A stretch of DNA of 32,734 nucleotides, taken from CAYMYN01 sp964394665. GTDB lineage: Bacteria > Planctomycetota > UBA1135 > GCA-002686595. The position numbers were made by a program, and so were the translations under genes. The notes beneath the pieces were generated by a model. That model saw nothing but the letters and a program-made list of their open reading frames with translations, had not been told where the DNA came from and did no database searches. The stretch lies in the NCBI GenBank assembly GCA_964394665.1, contig CAYMYN010000042.1:1-32734 (forward strand), in the 5' to 3' direction. Below, piece by piece: positions 10,347-23,865 of this stretch (the stretch's first letter is position 1; each line of letters opens with the position of its first letter).

Positions 10347-11137
10347 GTCGAGGCGGCAAGACGGATGGCGGTGCGCCGCTGCTCGCGGTGCGGGGACTGA
10401 CGAAGATCTACGACAACGGCGTCGCTGCCCTGCAATCGGTGGACTTCGAGGTGCGCCGCGGCGAGTTCCTGGGCATCATCGGCCTATCGGGCTCGGGGAA
10501 GTCGACGCTCCTGCGCTGCATCAATCGACTCGTCGAGCCGAGCGCGGGCCAGATCCTGCTCGGCGGCGAGGACGTGCTGGCGCTCTCGGGCGCCGCGCTG
10601 CGCGCGGCGCGCAAGCGCATGGGGATGGTGTTCCAGCACTTCAACCTGATCGGGCGCAAGAGCGTGCTCGTGAACGTGCTGGCGGGCGACCTGGCGAGCA
10701 CTTCGACCTGGAAGAGCGTGGCCGGCGGGTTCTCGCCCGAGGCCCGCGAACGTGCGCGGCGGCTGCTCGCAGTCGTCGGCCTCGCCGACAAGGAACGCGT
10801 GCGCGCCTCGGAGCTCTCGGGCGGCCAACAACAACGCGTGGCGATCGCGCGTTCGTTGATGCAAGGACCCGAGCTGCTGCTCGCCGACGAACCGGTCGCG
10901 AGCCTCGACCCCTCGACGTCGCACTCGGTGATGCAGTACCTCGAACAGGCGAACCGCGAGTTCGGCGTCACGATCCTCTGCAACCTGCACTTCCTGAGCC
11001 TCGTGCGGCAGTACACGACGCGCGTGATCGCCTTGAAAGGTGGCCGCATCGTGTACGAGGGCGCCCCCGGCGACATCGACGAGGCCTGGTTCCGCCGCAT
11101 CTACGGCGAGGAAGCCGAAGAGGTGCTGATCCGATGA
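10343..11137 (+). CDS. phnC: PhnC-family ATP-binding protein of the phosphorus-compound importer
   Basis: A 264-residue ABC ATPase that powers the importer from the cytoplasmic side. Walker A is GLSGSGKST (47-55, Lys53); the Q-loop segment is GMVFQHFNLI; the ABC signature is LSGGQQQRVAIARSL; Walker B is LLLADEPVASLDP; the switch His sits in ILCNLHFLSLVRQYTTRVIAL, and the CNLH wording is typical of PhnC rather than general importers. The ATG overlaps the phnD stop by 4 nt and the TGA overlaps the phnE ATG by 4 nt. A purine run GAGAGGG (10327-10333) ends 9 nt before the start and may act as a ribosome binding site. Confidence 0.95.
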   Translation: MSRGGKTDGGAPLLAVRGLTKIYDNGVAALQSVDFEVRRGEFLGIIGLSGSGKSTLLRCINRLVEPSAGQILLGGEDVLALSGAALRAARKRMGMVFQHFNLIGRKSVLVNVLAGDLASTSTWKSVAGGFSPEARERARRLLAVVGLADKERVRASELSGGQQQRVAIARSLMQGPELLLADEPVASLDPSTSHSVMQYLEQANREFGVTILCNLHFLSLVRQYTTRVIALKGGRIVYEGAPGDIDEAWFRRIYGEEAEEVLIR

Positions 11138-12285
11138 CGGTTCCGGTGGTGGAGCGCGAGGAACTCGCGGACGGACTGGTGGAAGCGGGGCGTCGGCACC
11201 ACGCCGAGCGCGTCCTGCGCGCGCGCCGCCGCGGCCGCCTGCAAGCGACGCTCATCGATGCGTTGCTCGCGTGGTACGGGGTCGCGGGAGGCTTGCTCGC
11301 CCTGCGTTGGCTGTGGCAGGCTTGGGTGGAGGGCGCGCCGTTCGCCACCCGTCCGCCGAGCTGGCCGCTCGCGGCGCACGTCGCGGTCTTCGTCGGAGCG
11401 GTCCTGCTGGGCGTCTGGTGGTCGCGCTCGGCCCGCTCTCCGGGCCGCATGGCCGTCGAGCACACGACGCCGCTGCTCAAGACCGACGCCGCGCGCGTCG
11501 AGAGCGGCTGGTGGCGCACCCTGCACGGGCTCGCGGTCCTCGCGCTGCTGGCGCTGACGTTCACGCTCGGCGTGCTCGTCGTGGAGGTCTCGCCGCGCGC
11601 CCTGTTCGAGCGCAAGAGCCTGGAAGCCGCCGGGCGCCTCTTCCGGGCGTTGTTCACCCCCGAGACGCGCATCCTGCCCCTGGTGCTGGAGAAGATGGTC
11701 GAGACCGTCTTCATCGCGCTCGTGGCCACTGCCGCGGCGGTGCCGATCGCGTTCTTGTTGGCGTTCTTCGCCGCGCGCAACCTCGTCGGCTCGCGGCCGA
11801 TCGGGCTGGCCATCTACTCGGCCGTGCGTTTCCTCGCCAACCTCTCGCGCTCGATCGAGCCCGTCCTGTGGGCGATCGTCTTCAGCGTGTGGGTCGGCTT
11901 CGGGCCCTTCGCGGGCATGCTGGCCCTGCTGGTGCACTCGGTGGCCTCGCTGATCAAGCTCTACTCCGAGCAGATCGAGTCGATCTCGAACGGCCCGATC
12001 GAGGCCATCGAGGCCACGGGCGCGAACCGCGTGCAGGTCGTCTGGTACGCCGTCGTGCCGCAGGTCGTCTTGCCGTACCTGAGCTACACGATCTACCGCT
12101 GGGACATCAACGTGCGCATGGCCACGATCATCGGCCTGGTGGGCGGCGGCGGGGTGGGCGAGCTGTTGATGCAGTACCTGGGCCTGGCGCGCTACAACGA
12201 AGTGGGGATGATCGTCGTGGTGATCACCGCCGTGGTCTGGGCCATGGACTGGCTGAGCTCGAAGGTGCGCGCGGCGATCGCCTGA
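11134..12285 (+). CDS. phnE: PhnE-family permease with long N-terminal membrane extension
   Basis: A 383-residue inner-membrane permease, about 100 residues longer than usual PhnE proteins. The family core spans residues about 175-383: METVFIALVATAAAVPIAFLLAFFAARN-type helix start, FLANLSRSIEPVLWAIVF, an EAA-type coupling loop IEAIEATGANRVQVVWYAVVPQ region that contacts PhnC, and IIGLVGGGGVGELLMQYL. The extra N-terminal part contains three hydrophobic stretches (about 38-58, 71-92 and 127-150) separated by short charged loops. It starts at the ATG overlapping the phnC stop. It ends 18 nt before the convergent ferredoxin reductase, leaving no room for a separate terminator. Confidence 0.92.
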   Translation: MTVPVVEREELADGLVEAGRRHHAERVLRARRRGRLQATLIDALLAWYGVAGGLLALRWLWQAWVEGAPFATRPPSWPLAAHVAVFVGAVLLGVWWSRSARSPGRMAVEHTTPLLKTDAARVESGWWRTLHGLAVLALLALTFTLGVLVVEVSPRALFERKSLEAAGRLFRALFTPETRILPLVLEKMVETVFIALVATAAAVPIAFLLAFFAARNLVGSRPIGLAIYSAVRFLANLSRSIEPVLWAIVFSVWVGFGPFAGMLALLVHSVASLIKLYSEQIESISNGPIEAIEATGANRVQVVWYAVVPQVVLPYLSYTIYRWDINVRMATIIGLVGGGGVGELLMQYLGLARYNEVGMIVVVITAVVWAMDWLSSKVRAAIA

Positions 12286-12303
12286 GCTCACCGGGTGGGG
12301 CGG

Positions 12304-13077
12304 CTACCAGAAGCGTTCGAGGTGCAGGTTGCCGCCCTCGCGGCGCGAGTAGGCGCGGAAGCCGCGCGCGACGAGGTCGCCTTGCACCTCGTCGAGCATG
12401 GCCGGGTTGCCGCACAGGAGCACGTGGCAGCGCGCGGGGTCGAGCTCGAAGCCGGCGTGCGCGGCGAAGCGCTCCGGCGCGAGCAGGTGTTGCAGGCGGC
12501 CGCGCTCGCCGCGCCAGCCGGAGCCCTCGGGCTCGCGGGTCACGCTCGGGACGTAGCGCAGGCGCGGATCGGCGGCGGCGCGGCCCTCGAGCCAGTCGCG
12601 GTACCCGAGCTCGGCCGCCCGGCGCGCGCCGTGCAGCAGGCAGAATCGGCCCCAGGGCGGGTCGTCGGCGTGGTGGCGCAGCATCGAGACGAAGGGCGCC
12701 AGACCCGTGCCCGTGGCGATGGCCACGACGTCCGCGCCGCGCGTCACGGGAAGCAGCGTGAAGTGCCCGTGGGCACGGGGCCCGAGCCACAGGCGCGCCC
12801 CGGGGCCGAGGGGCCGGAAGAGCTCGGAGAAGGCCCCGCCGGTCACGATCTGGAAGTAGATCTCGAGCTCGGGAAGCCCCGGCGCGGAGGCGATCGAGTA
12901 GGAGCGGCGCACCCAGCTCACCCGGCCGCCGACCGTCTCCGGCAGGGCGAGCTGCACGAACTGGCCGGGAACGAACTCCGGCGGCGGCCCGTGCTCGGGG
13001 CGCACGCGGAAGATGCACAGGGACTCGGTGAGGTCCTCGCGGTGGGTCAGGCGCGCGTTGAACTCGAAGGGCTCCAC
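12304..13077 (-). CDS. fpr: Ferredoxin/flavodoxin-NADP(+) reductase
   Basis: A 257-residue FAD enzyme that transfers electrons between ferredoxin or flavodoxin and NADP(H). The FAD-binding motif is VRRSYSIASAP, the NADP-binding glycine segment is ATGTGLAPFVSMLRHH, and the C-terminal part holds CHVLLCGNPAML; it ends in LHLERFW, as expected for bacterial Fpr in length and in an aromatic C-terminus. The chosen start is a GTG (13075-13077) just before EPFEFNARLTHREDLTE; an upstream open frame exists but is non-homologous and runs antisense through the PFOR gene. A TATGCT hexamer ends 9 nt before this start, supporting a leaderless transcript. It is divergent from PFOR, so reduced ferredoxin from pyruvate oxidation could be turned into NADPH. 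Confidence 0.92.
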   Translation of the reverse strand: MEPFEFNARLTHREDLTESLCIFRVRPEHGPPPEFVPGQFVQLALPETVGGRVSWVRRSYSIASAPGLPELEIYFQIVTGGAFSELFRPLGPGARLWLGPRAHGHFTLLPVTRGADVVAIATGTGLAPFVSMLRHHADDPPWGRFCLLHGARRAAELGYRDWLEGRAAADPRLRYVPSVTREPEGSGWRGERGRLQHLLAPERFAAHAGFELDPARCHVLLCGNPAMLDEVQGDLVARGFRAYSRREGGNLHLERFW

Positions 13078-13086
13078 GGGGCGCGG

Positions 13087-13092
13087 AGCATA
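13087..13092 (-). promoter_or_regulatory. Putative -10 element TATGCT for fpr (leaderless spacing)
   Basis: On the minus strand TATGCT is followed by 9 nt and then the GTG start of fpr. This spacing puts transcription initiation at or next to the start codon, and there is no Shine-Dalgarno sequence. The same geometry occurs at recQ (21079-21084). Confidence 0.45.
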
Positions 13093-13151
13093 CCCGCGGC
13101 GCCCGTCGCGGCCCGGGCCCTCAGGCCGATGGGCCGGTACGCCCCAGGACG

Positions 13152-13157
13152 TAGGGT
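13152..13157 (+). promoter_or_regulatory. Putative -10 element TAGGGT for the PFOR operon
   Basis: TAGGGT lies in the 195-nt divergent gap, 115 nt before the PFOR start. Apart from the fpr element it is the only hexamer in the gap that fits TA[G/T]NNT in the right direction. The remaining leader is GC-rich with no other recognised element; a GGGGGA run 13260-13265 sits 7 nt before the ATG and may serve as ribosome binding site. Confidence 0.3.
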
Positions 13158-13272
13158 TCGCCGCAACCTGTGCGCAGGGGGTGGTAGTCGGCGGCTCGCG
13201 CATTGAGGCCGGCTCGCGGGCGCGGCACGATCGGCGCCCCTCCGCGCCGCGCGCCGGGCGGGGGGACGCGCC

Positions 13273-16871
<3,599 letters not shown>

Positions 16872-16875
<4 letters not shown>

Positions 16876-17882
16876 GCGCGCCCGACCTGCGCACCCGTTA
16901 CCTGGGCCTGGAGCTGAAGCACCCCCTGGTGGCCTCGGCCTCGCCGCTCACCGGCGAGCTCGCGAGCCTCGAGCACCTCGAGGCCGCGGGCGCCGCGGCC
17001 GTGGTGCTGCCCTCGCTCTTCGAGGAGCAGCTCGAGCACGACGAGCTCCAGGTGGCGCGCCTCGCGGAGTTCGGGGCCGAGAGCCACGCCGAGGCCAGCG
17101 GCTACTTCCCCGACCTCGACGACTACAACACCGGACCGGGCAACTACCTCGAGCTGGTGCGCGCGGCCAAGGCGCGCCTGGGGATTCCAGTCATCGCGAG
17201 CCTCAATGGCCAGTCCCTGGGCGGCTGGGCGCGCTTCGCCAAGCGCATCGAGGAAGCCGGCGCGGACGCGCTCGAGCTCAACATCTACCACGTGCCCGTG
17301 GACCCCGAGGTCTCGGGCGCCGAGGTCGAGCAGCGTTACGTCGACATCGTGGCCGCCGTGCGGCGCGAGCTGCGCATCCCGCTGGCGATCAAGCTCGCCC
17401 CGGTGTTCAGCTCCCTTCCGCACGTCGCCCGGCGCCTGGTAGCGGCCGGGGCGGACGGCCTGGTGCTCTTCAACCGCCTCCTGAACCCGGACCTCGACCT
17501 CGAGCGGCTGGCCGTCGTGCCGCGCCTCGAGCTCTCGACCAGCGCCGAGATGCGCACGCCCCTGCAGTGGATCGGCATCCTGCGCGGCCGCGTCGAAGCC
17601 TCGTTGTGCGCCAGCGGTGGGGTGCACACGGCCGTCGATCTGGCGAAGCTCCTGCTGGTGGGCGCGGACGCGGTGATGACGACCTCCGCGCTCCTGCGCC
17701 GCGGGCCGCAGCACCTCTTGGCGCTTCTGGGCGAGCTCCAGGCCTGGATGGGGGAGTTCGACTACGACTCGGTGCGCCAGCTCCAGGGCAGCATGAGCCG
17801 CGACCACTGCCCAACCCCCGCCGGCTACGAACGCCAGAACTACATGCGCGCCCTGCTCAGCTTCACGAGTGAGCTGCCCTGA
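16872..17882 (+). CDS. Dihydroorotate-dehydrogenase-like flavoprotein, co-translated with PFOR
   Basis: A 336-residue TIM-barrel protein of the DHOD class. It begins RTRYLGLELKHPLVASASPL, like DHOD N-termini, and keeps the FMN-binding features ASLNG, AIKLAP and the late CASGGVHTAVDLAKLLLVGA phosphate-loop region. The DHOD active-site motif N-x-S-C-P-N is replaced by ELNIYHVPVDPEVSG, and LFNRLLNPDLDLE replaces the orotate-contacting strand, so it is unlikely to oxidise dihydroorotate. GTG overlaps the PFOR stop by 4 nt, with a strong Shine-Dalgarno sequence. DHOD-like genes adjacent to nifJ are known from annotation of several phyla, but I know of no proven role; passing electrons to or from ferredoxin is a guess from context. 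Confidence 0.85.
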
Positions 17883-17958
17883 GAGGCCGAACAAGAATCG
17901 AGCGGACCCGGAGCGGACCCGGAGCAGACCATCCAGACGGCCTCTCAGAACGTTTTTT
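17879..17958 (+). terminator. Terminator-like long-loop hairpin with T6 tract after the PFOR operon
   Basis: A perfect 11-bp inverted repeat, CTGAGAGGCCG (17879-17889, overlapping the stop codon) and CGGCCTCTCAG (17938-17948), is followed by AACG and six T (17953-17958). The 48-nt loop is long for an intrinsic terminator and contains a tandem repeat, so termination strength is uncertain. Confidence 0.5.
17900..17930 (+). repeat. 11-bp tandem repeat, 2.8 copies, in the terminator loop
   Basis: GAGCGGACCCG at 17900-17910 and 17911-17921 is followed by the degenerate partial copy GAGCAGACC (17922-17930). It lies wholly within the loop of the 11-bp inverted repeat. No coding function is visible. 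Confidence 0.75.
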
Positions 17959-17960
17959 GG

Positions 17961-17980
17961 ACGGCCGGCAAGCCGGCCGT
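17961..17980. repeat. Perfect palindrome, 9-bp arms with AA loop
   Basis: ACGGCCGGC (17961-17969) and GCCGGCCGT (17972-17980) surround a 2-nt AA centre, two bases after the T tract. It sits between convergent genes, so it may be a bidirectional terminator part or a copy of a dispersed palindromic repeat. Only one copy is present in the window. Confidence 0.6.
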
Positions 17981-18025
17981 ACCGAGAGTGCTCGAGTTCC
18001 TCTCACACTCTGAGCGCTCGGACCT

Positions 18026-18676
18026 TCAGGGCACCAACGCGAAGGCCCGCACCGGGAAGGAACCCACGTCGACGAGGCGCGGGGGGGCGGCGAAGAACCG
18101 GAAGCCCGTGTCGGGCAGGCGCTCGAGGTTGCACAGATGCTCCACGATCGGGATGCCGGCCCGCAGGAGGGCCGTGTGCACCGGTCGCGTCGGGTCGCGG
18201 GTCGAGTCGATGTTCAGCGAGTCGATGCCCACCAGGGCCGGCTCGGCGGCGGCCAGCAGGCGCGCGGCGTCGGCGTCGAGATAGGGATGCCCGACGAAGT
18301 ACTGGTTGCGGCCCCAGCGGCGCGACCAGGCGGTGTGCACCAGCACCGCGCGGCCCCGGAGGTCGAGGCCCTCGAACAACCCGGGCCCCAGCTCGCGCCC
18401 TTCCTCGGACGCGCGGATCACGATCCCCGGCAGGTCGACCAGGCGCTCGAGGGGCAGGTCCGACACGTCGGCCCCGTCCTCGTCGCGGTGGAAGGGGGCG
18501 TCCAGGTACGTGCCGGTGTTGCCCACCAGCTCGAGCCGCGCGATGTGGAAGGTCGTCCCCGGCGCGTACTGGTCCTGCGAGGCGTCGTGGCTCGTGTGCG
18601 CCCCGATGCGCACCGCCGGCAACCCCGGGTAGGTCACCATCCGGTCCCGGATCTCGTGGCTCAGCTCGACGATCAT
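18026..18676 (-). CDS. Cyclase-family (kynurenine-formamidase-like) metal hydrolase with variant active-site motif
   Basis: A 216-residue protein of the cyclase/KynB family: LSHEIRDRMVTYPGLP at the N-terminus, a TTFHIARLELVGNTGT segment, and GIDSLNIDS in the second half. The family motif H-x-G-T-H-x-D-x-P-x-H here reads NTGTYLDAPFH (residues 53-63): the first His is Asn53 and the middle His is Tyr57, while Asp59 and His63 remain. I recall a cyclase subgroup with this NTGTY wording, so the change is probably lineage-specific and not a decayed gene, but formamidase activity should not be assumed. It starts 34 nt after the slyD stop on the same strand, so it may share a transcript with it, and it converges on the PFOR operon. 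Confidence 0.83.
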   Translation of the reverse strand: MIVELSHEIRDRMVTYPGLPAVRIGAHTSHDASQDQYAPGTTFHIARLELVGNTGTYLDAPFHRDEDGADVSDLPLERLVDLPGIVIRASEEGRELGPGLFEGLDLRGRAVLVHTAWSRRWGRNQYFVGHPYLDADAARLLAAAEPALVGIDSLNIDSTRDPTRPVHTALLRAGIPIVEHLCNLERLPDTGFRFFAAPPRLVDVGSFPVRAFALVP

Positions 18677-18710
18677 GCCGCCCCGCGGGGGCCCGGACTC
18701 CGAGCCCGGC

Positions 18711-19250
18711 CTAGTGGTTGCAGCCCGGGCCGTGTTCGTGGTGGTGGCCGTGATCGTGATCGTGGTCGTGGGCGCCGCCGGGGCCGTGGGGGTGGCCGTG
18801 GGCGAGCTCGTCGGGGGAGGCGTCGCGCACCTCGAGGACCTCGACCGCGAAGTGCAGCGTGACGCCGGCCAGGGGGTGGTTGCCGTCGATCGTCACCTCG
18901 CGTTCATCGATCGCGGTGACGGTGAAGACGCGCGGTTCCTCGTCGTCGTCGAGCTGACCCTGGAACTGCATGCCGACCTCGATCGATTCCGCGCCGGCGA
19001 AGCGGTCGCGGGGCAGGACCTGGCACAGGCGCTCCTCGCGCTCGCCGTACCCCTGGTCCGGGCTCAGGGTGGTGGCGACGTGTTCGCCCGGGGCGCGCCC
19101 CTCGAGGGCACCCTCGAGGGCCGGCAGGATCGAGCCCGCGCCGTGCAGGTAGCTCAAGGGGCCGTGGCCGCGGGACGTGTCGAGCACCTGGCCGTCGCCG
19201 TCGGTCAGCTCGTACTCGATGGTCACGACCTTTTCGGAGGCGACGTTCAT
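18711..19250 (-). CDS. slyD: SlyD-type FKBP peptidyl-prolyl isomerase with His-rich metal-binding tail
   Basis: A 179-residue chaperone/prolyl isomerase. The FKBP halves are visible (VVTIEYELTDGDGQVLDTS, then GPLSYLHGAGSILPALEGAL) with the insert-in-flap region (PDQGYGEREERLCQVLPRDRF through FTVTAIDEREVTIDGNHPLAG). The closing segment LAGVTLHFAVEVLEVRDA is typical of SlyD. The last 30 residues are very rich in His, Asp and Gly and end in CNH, like the nickel-binding tail of SlyD. The ATG at 19250 precedes NVASEKVVTIEYEL; a longer in-frame ORF to 19352 adds only a Pro-rich stretch and is rejected. A TAGCCT hexamer lies 53 nt upstream. Confidence 0.94.
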   Translation of the reverse strand: MNVASEKVVTIEYELTDGDGQVLDTSRGHGPLSYLHGAGSILPALEGALEGRAPGEHVATTLSPDQGYGEREERLCQVLPRDRFAGAESIEVGMQFQGQLDDDEEPRVFTVTAIDEREVTIDGNHPLAGVTLHFAVEVLEVRDASPDELAHGHPHGPGGAHDHDHDHGHHHEHGPGCNH

Positions 19251-19303
19251 GGGAGGCTCGATGGGGGGGCAGGGGGGCGGTCGGAGAGCGCGAGCGACCG
19301 CCG

Positions 19304-19309
19304 AGGCTA
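19304..19309 (-). promoter_or_regulatory. Putative -10 element TAGCCT upstream of slyD
   Basis: Minus-strand TAGCCT, 53 nt before the slyD start, in the 109-nt gap after recQ. It fits TA[G/T]NNT and is the only such hexamer in the gap, suggesting slyD can be transcribed separately from recQ. Confidence 0.33.
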
Positions 19310-19359
19310 GGCCCGGGGGCTGGGGGCGGCAAGGCCCCGGGTCCCCATCCACGCGTGGC

Positions 19360-21069
<1,710 letters not shown>

Positions 21070-21078
21070 GGGCGGGGC

Positions 21079-21084
21079 AGGATA
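21079..21084 (-). promoter_or_regulatory. Putative -10 element TATCCT for recQ (leaderless spacing)
   Basis: Minus-strand TATCCT is separated from the recQ ATG by 9 nt, the same spacing as at fpr. There is no Shine-Dalgarno sequence. Confidence 0.45.
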
Positions 21085-21136
21085 GGGCCGCCGTCGCTCC
21101 CTGTCCCCTGCCCGCGACGCGCGCGCGCGGCGCCGC

Positions 21137-21142
21137 TATCCT
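21137..21142 (+). promoter_or_regulatory. Putative -10 element TATCCT for the CRTAC1 operon
   Basis: Plus-strand TATCCT is separated by 8 nt from an ATG at 21151 and lies 89 nt before the GTG start of the CRTAC1 lipoprotein. Together with the recQ element 52 nt away it forms a divergent promoter pair. Confidence 0.42.
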
Positions 21143-21150
21143 CGTCCGGC

Positions 21151-21228
21151 ATGTGCCTGCCCCGTCTCCCGCGGACCGCGCCGACTCCTGGCGGGCCCGT
21201 CTCCCGCGCGCGCCGCGGGCGGAGCTGA
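21151..21228 (+). CDS. Candidate 25-residue leader peptide ahead of the CRTAC1 lipoprotein
   Basis: An ATG 8 nt after TATCCT opens a 25-codon frame (begins MCLPRLPRTAPTPGG) that stops at TGA 21226-21228, only 3 nt before the GTG start of the next gene and in the same frame. The promoter spacing equals that of two predicted leaderless genes, which is the main support. The peptide is Arg/Pro-rich with no known motif. It may be untranslated leader, or the residue of a longer N-terminus broken by the TGA. Confidence 0.28.
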   Translation: MCLPRLPRTAPTPGGPVSRARRGRS

Positions 21229-21231
21229 GCC

Positions 21232-22934
<1,703 letters not shown>

Positions 22935-22938
<4 letters not shown>

Positions 22939-23789
22939 AGCTCGAGCTATCGCGCGCGGCCCCGTGCCTGGGCCTGGCGGTCTTGTTCGTCGTGGCGAGC
23001 TGCGCTCGCGAAGATCCCGAGCCCGCAGCGGGCGTTGCTCCAGCGAGCCGCGACGCGGCCCTCGACACCCTCGAGCGCGCCCTGCGGCGTTTCCGGGACG
23101 CGCCCCCGGCGCCCCGCCGTTCGGACGATCCGCGCCTGGCGTCGGCGCGCGAGCACCTGGCGGCCGAGCGCTGGGACGGCGCGCGCGGGATCCTCGAGCG
23201 ACTGCTCGAGGCCGAGGGCGAGGTCGGCGCGCGCGCGGACGAGGCGCGGCTGCTGCTCGGCATCGCGCACCAAGAAGCCCATCGACCGGCCCTGGCCCTG
23301 CCCCTGCTGGAGGCCGTGCTCGAGCGCGGGCCGACGTTTGCCGCGGCGCCCCAGGCGTTCTACTTCTACGGCAAGGCGCTCGCTGACGCGGGCCGGGCCG
23401 AAGCCGCGCGGGCCGCGTTCGAAGCCGACCGCGCGCTCTTCCCCGCCAGCGGGGATGCCTGGTTCCAGCTCGCCCTGCTCGACGTCGAAGCGGGCGACGC
23501 GGAGGCGGCGCGGGCGAAGCTCGAGCGCGCCCTCGAGCTGTTCACCAAGCCCCGCGACCAGGCCCGGGCGCAGGCGCGCTTGGGGGACCGGGCGCTCGCG
23601 CGGGACGACCTCGCCGAGGCCGAGCGGCGCTACCTCGCCTGCGTGGAGCTCTTCCCGCACTACGAGGTCTTCCACAAGCTCGCCGGCGTCGCGCGCCGGC
23701 GCGGCGACGGGGCCGCGGCCGAAGCGTTCCAGCGCCGCCACGACGAGCTGCGCGCCGCGGCCCGTCCGCCGAGCGCCGCTCCGCGCTGA
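22935..23789 (+). CDS. TPR-repeat lipoprotein co-translated with the CRTAC1 protein
   Basis: A 284-residue protein with a lipoprotein signal ending VVASC (Cys23). After a Pro/Ala-rich linker, residues about 65-280 are helical pairs with TPR-like spacing: REHLAAERWDGARGILERLL, the AFYFYGKALADAGRAEAARA region, AWFQLALLDVEAGDAEAARA, and ERRYLACVELFPHYEVFHKL. TPR scaffolds bind other proteins; the ATG overlap with the CRTAC1 stop (ATGA) and the shared lipid anchor suggest the two act as a pair at the membrane. CRTAC1 and TPR proteins frequently adjoin in planctomycete and related genomes. A GGAG ending 9 nt before the ATG may assist translation. Specific function is unknown. Confidence 0.87.
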
Positions 23790-23820
23790 GCGCGTCCTGG
23801 TCCGCCCCCAGGAGCTCCCG

Positions 23821-23826
23821 TAGGCT
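23821..23826 (+). promoter_or_regulatory. Putative -10 element TAGGCT upstream of the cytochrome gene
   Basis: TAGGCT lies in the 76-nt gap after the TPR gene and 39 nt before the cytochrome start. It is the only TA in the gap, so the cytochrome-propeller pair may have its own promoter as well as read-through from the CRTAC1 unit. Confidence 0.38.
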
Positions 23827-23835
23827 GGTCGCCCC

Positions 23836-23857
23836 CGCGGATCCGACCCGATCCGCG
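23836..23857. promoter_or_regulatory. Perfect 8-bp inverted repeat in the cytochrome leader
   Basis: CGCGGATC (23836-23843) pairs with GATCCGCG (23850-23857) across a 6-nt loop. It sits 9 nt downstream of the TAGGCT hexamer and ends 8 nt before the ATG at 23866. This position suits an operator or a translation-blocking hairpin; neither is proven. Confidence 0.4.
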
Positions 23858-23865
23858 CCCCGCGC

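Noticed and set aside
19251..19352. Longer start for slyD
   Set aside because: Adds 34 Pro/Ala-rich residues unlike SlyD and covers the putative TAGCCT promoter element.
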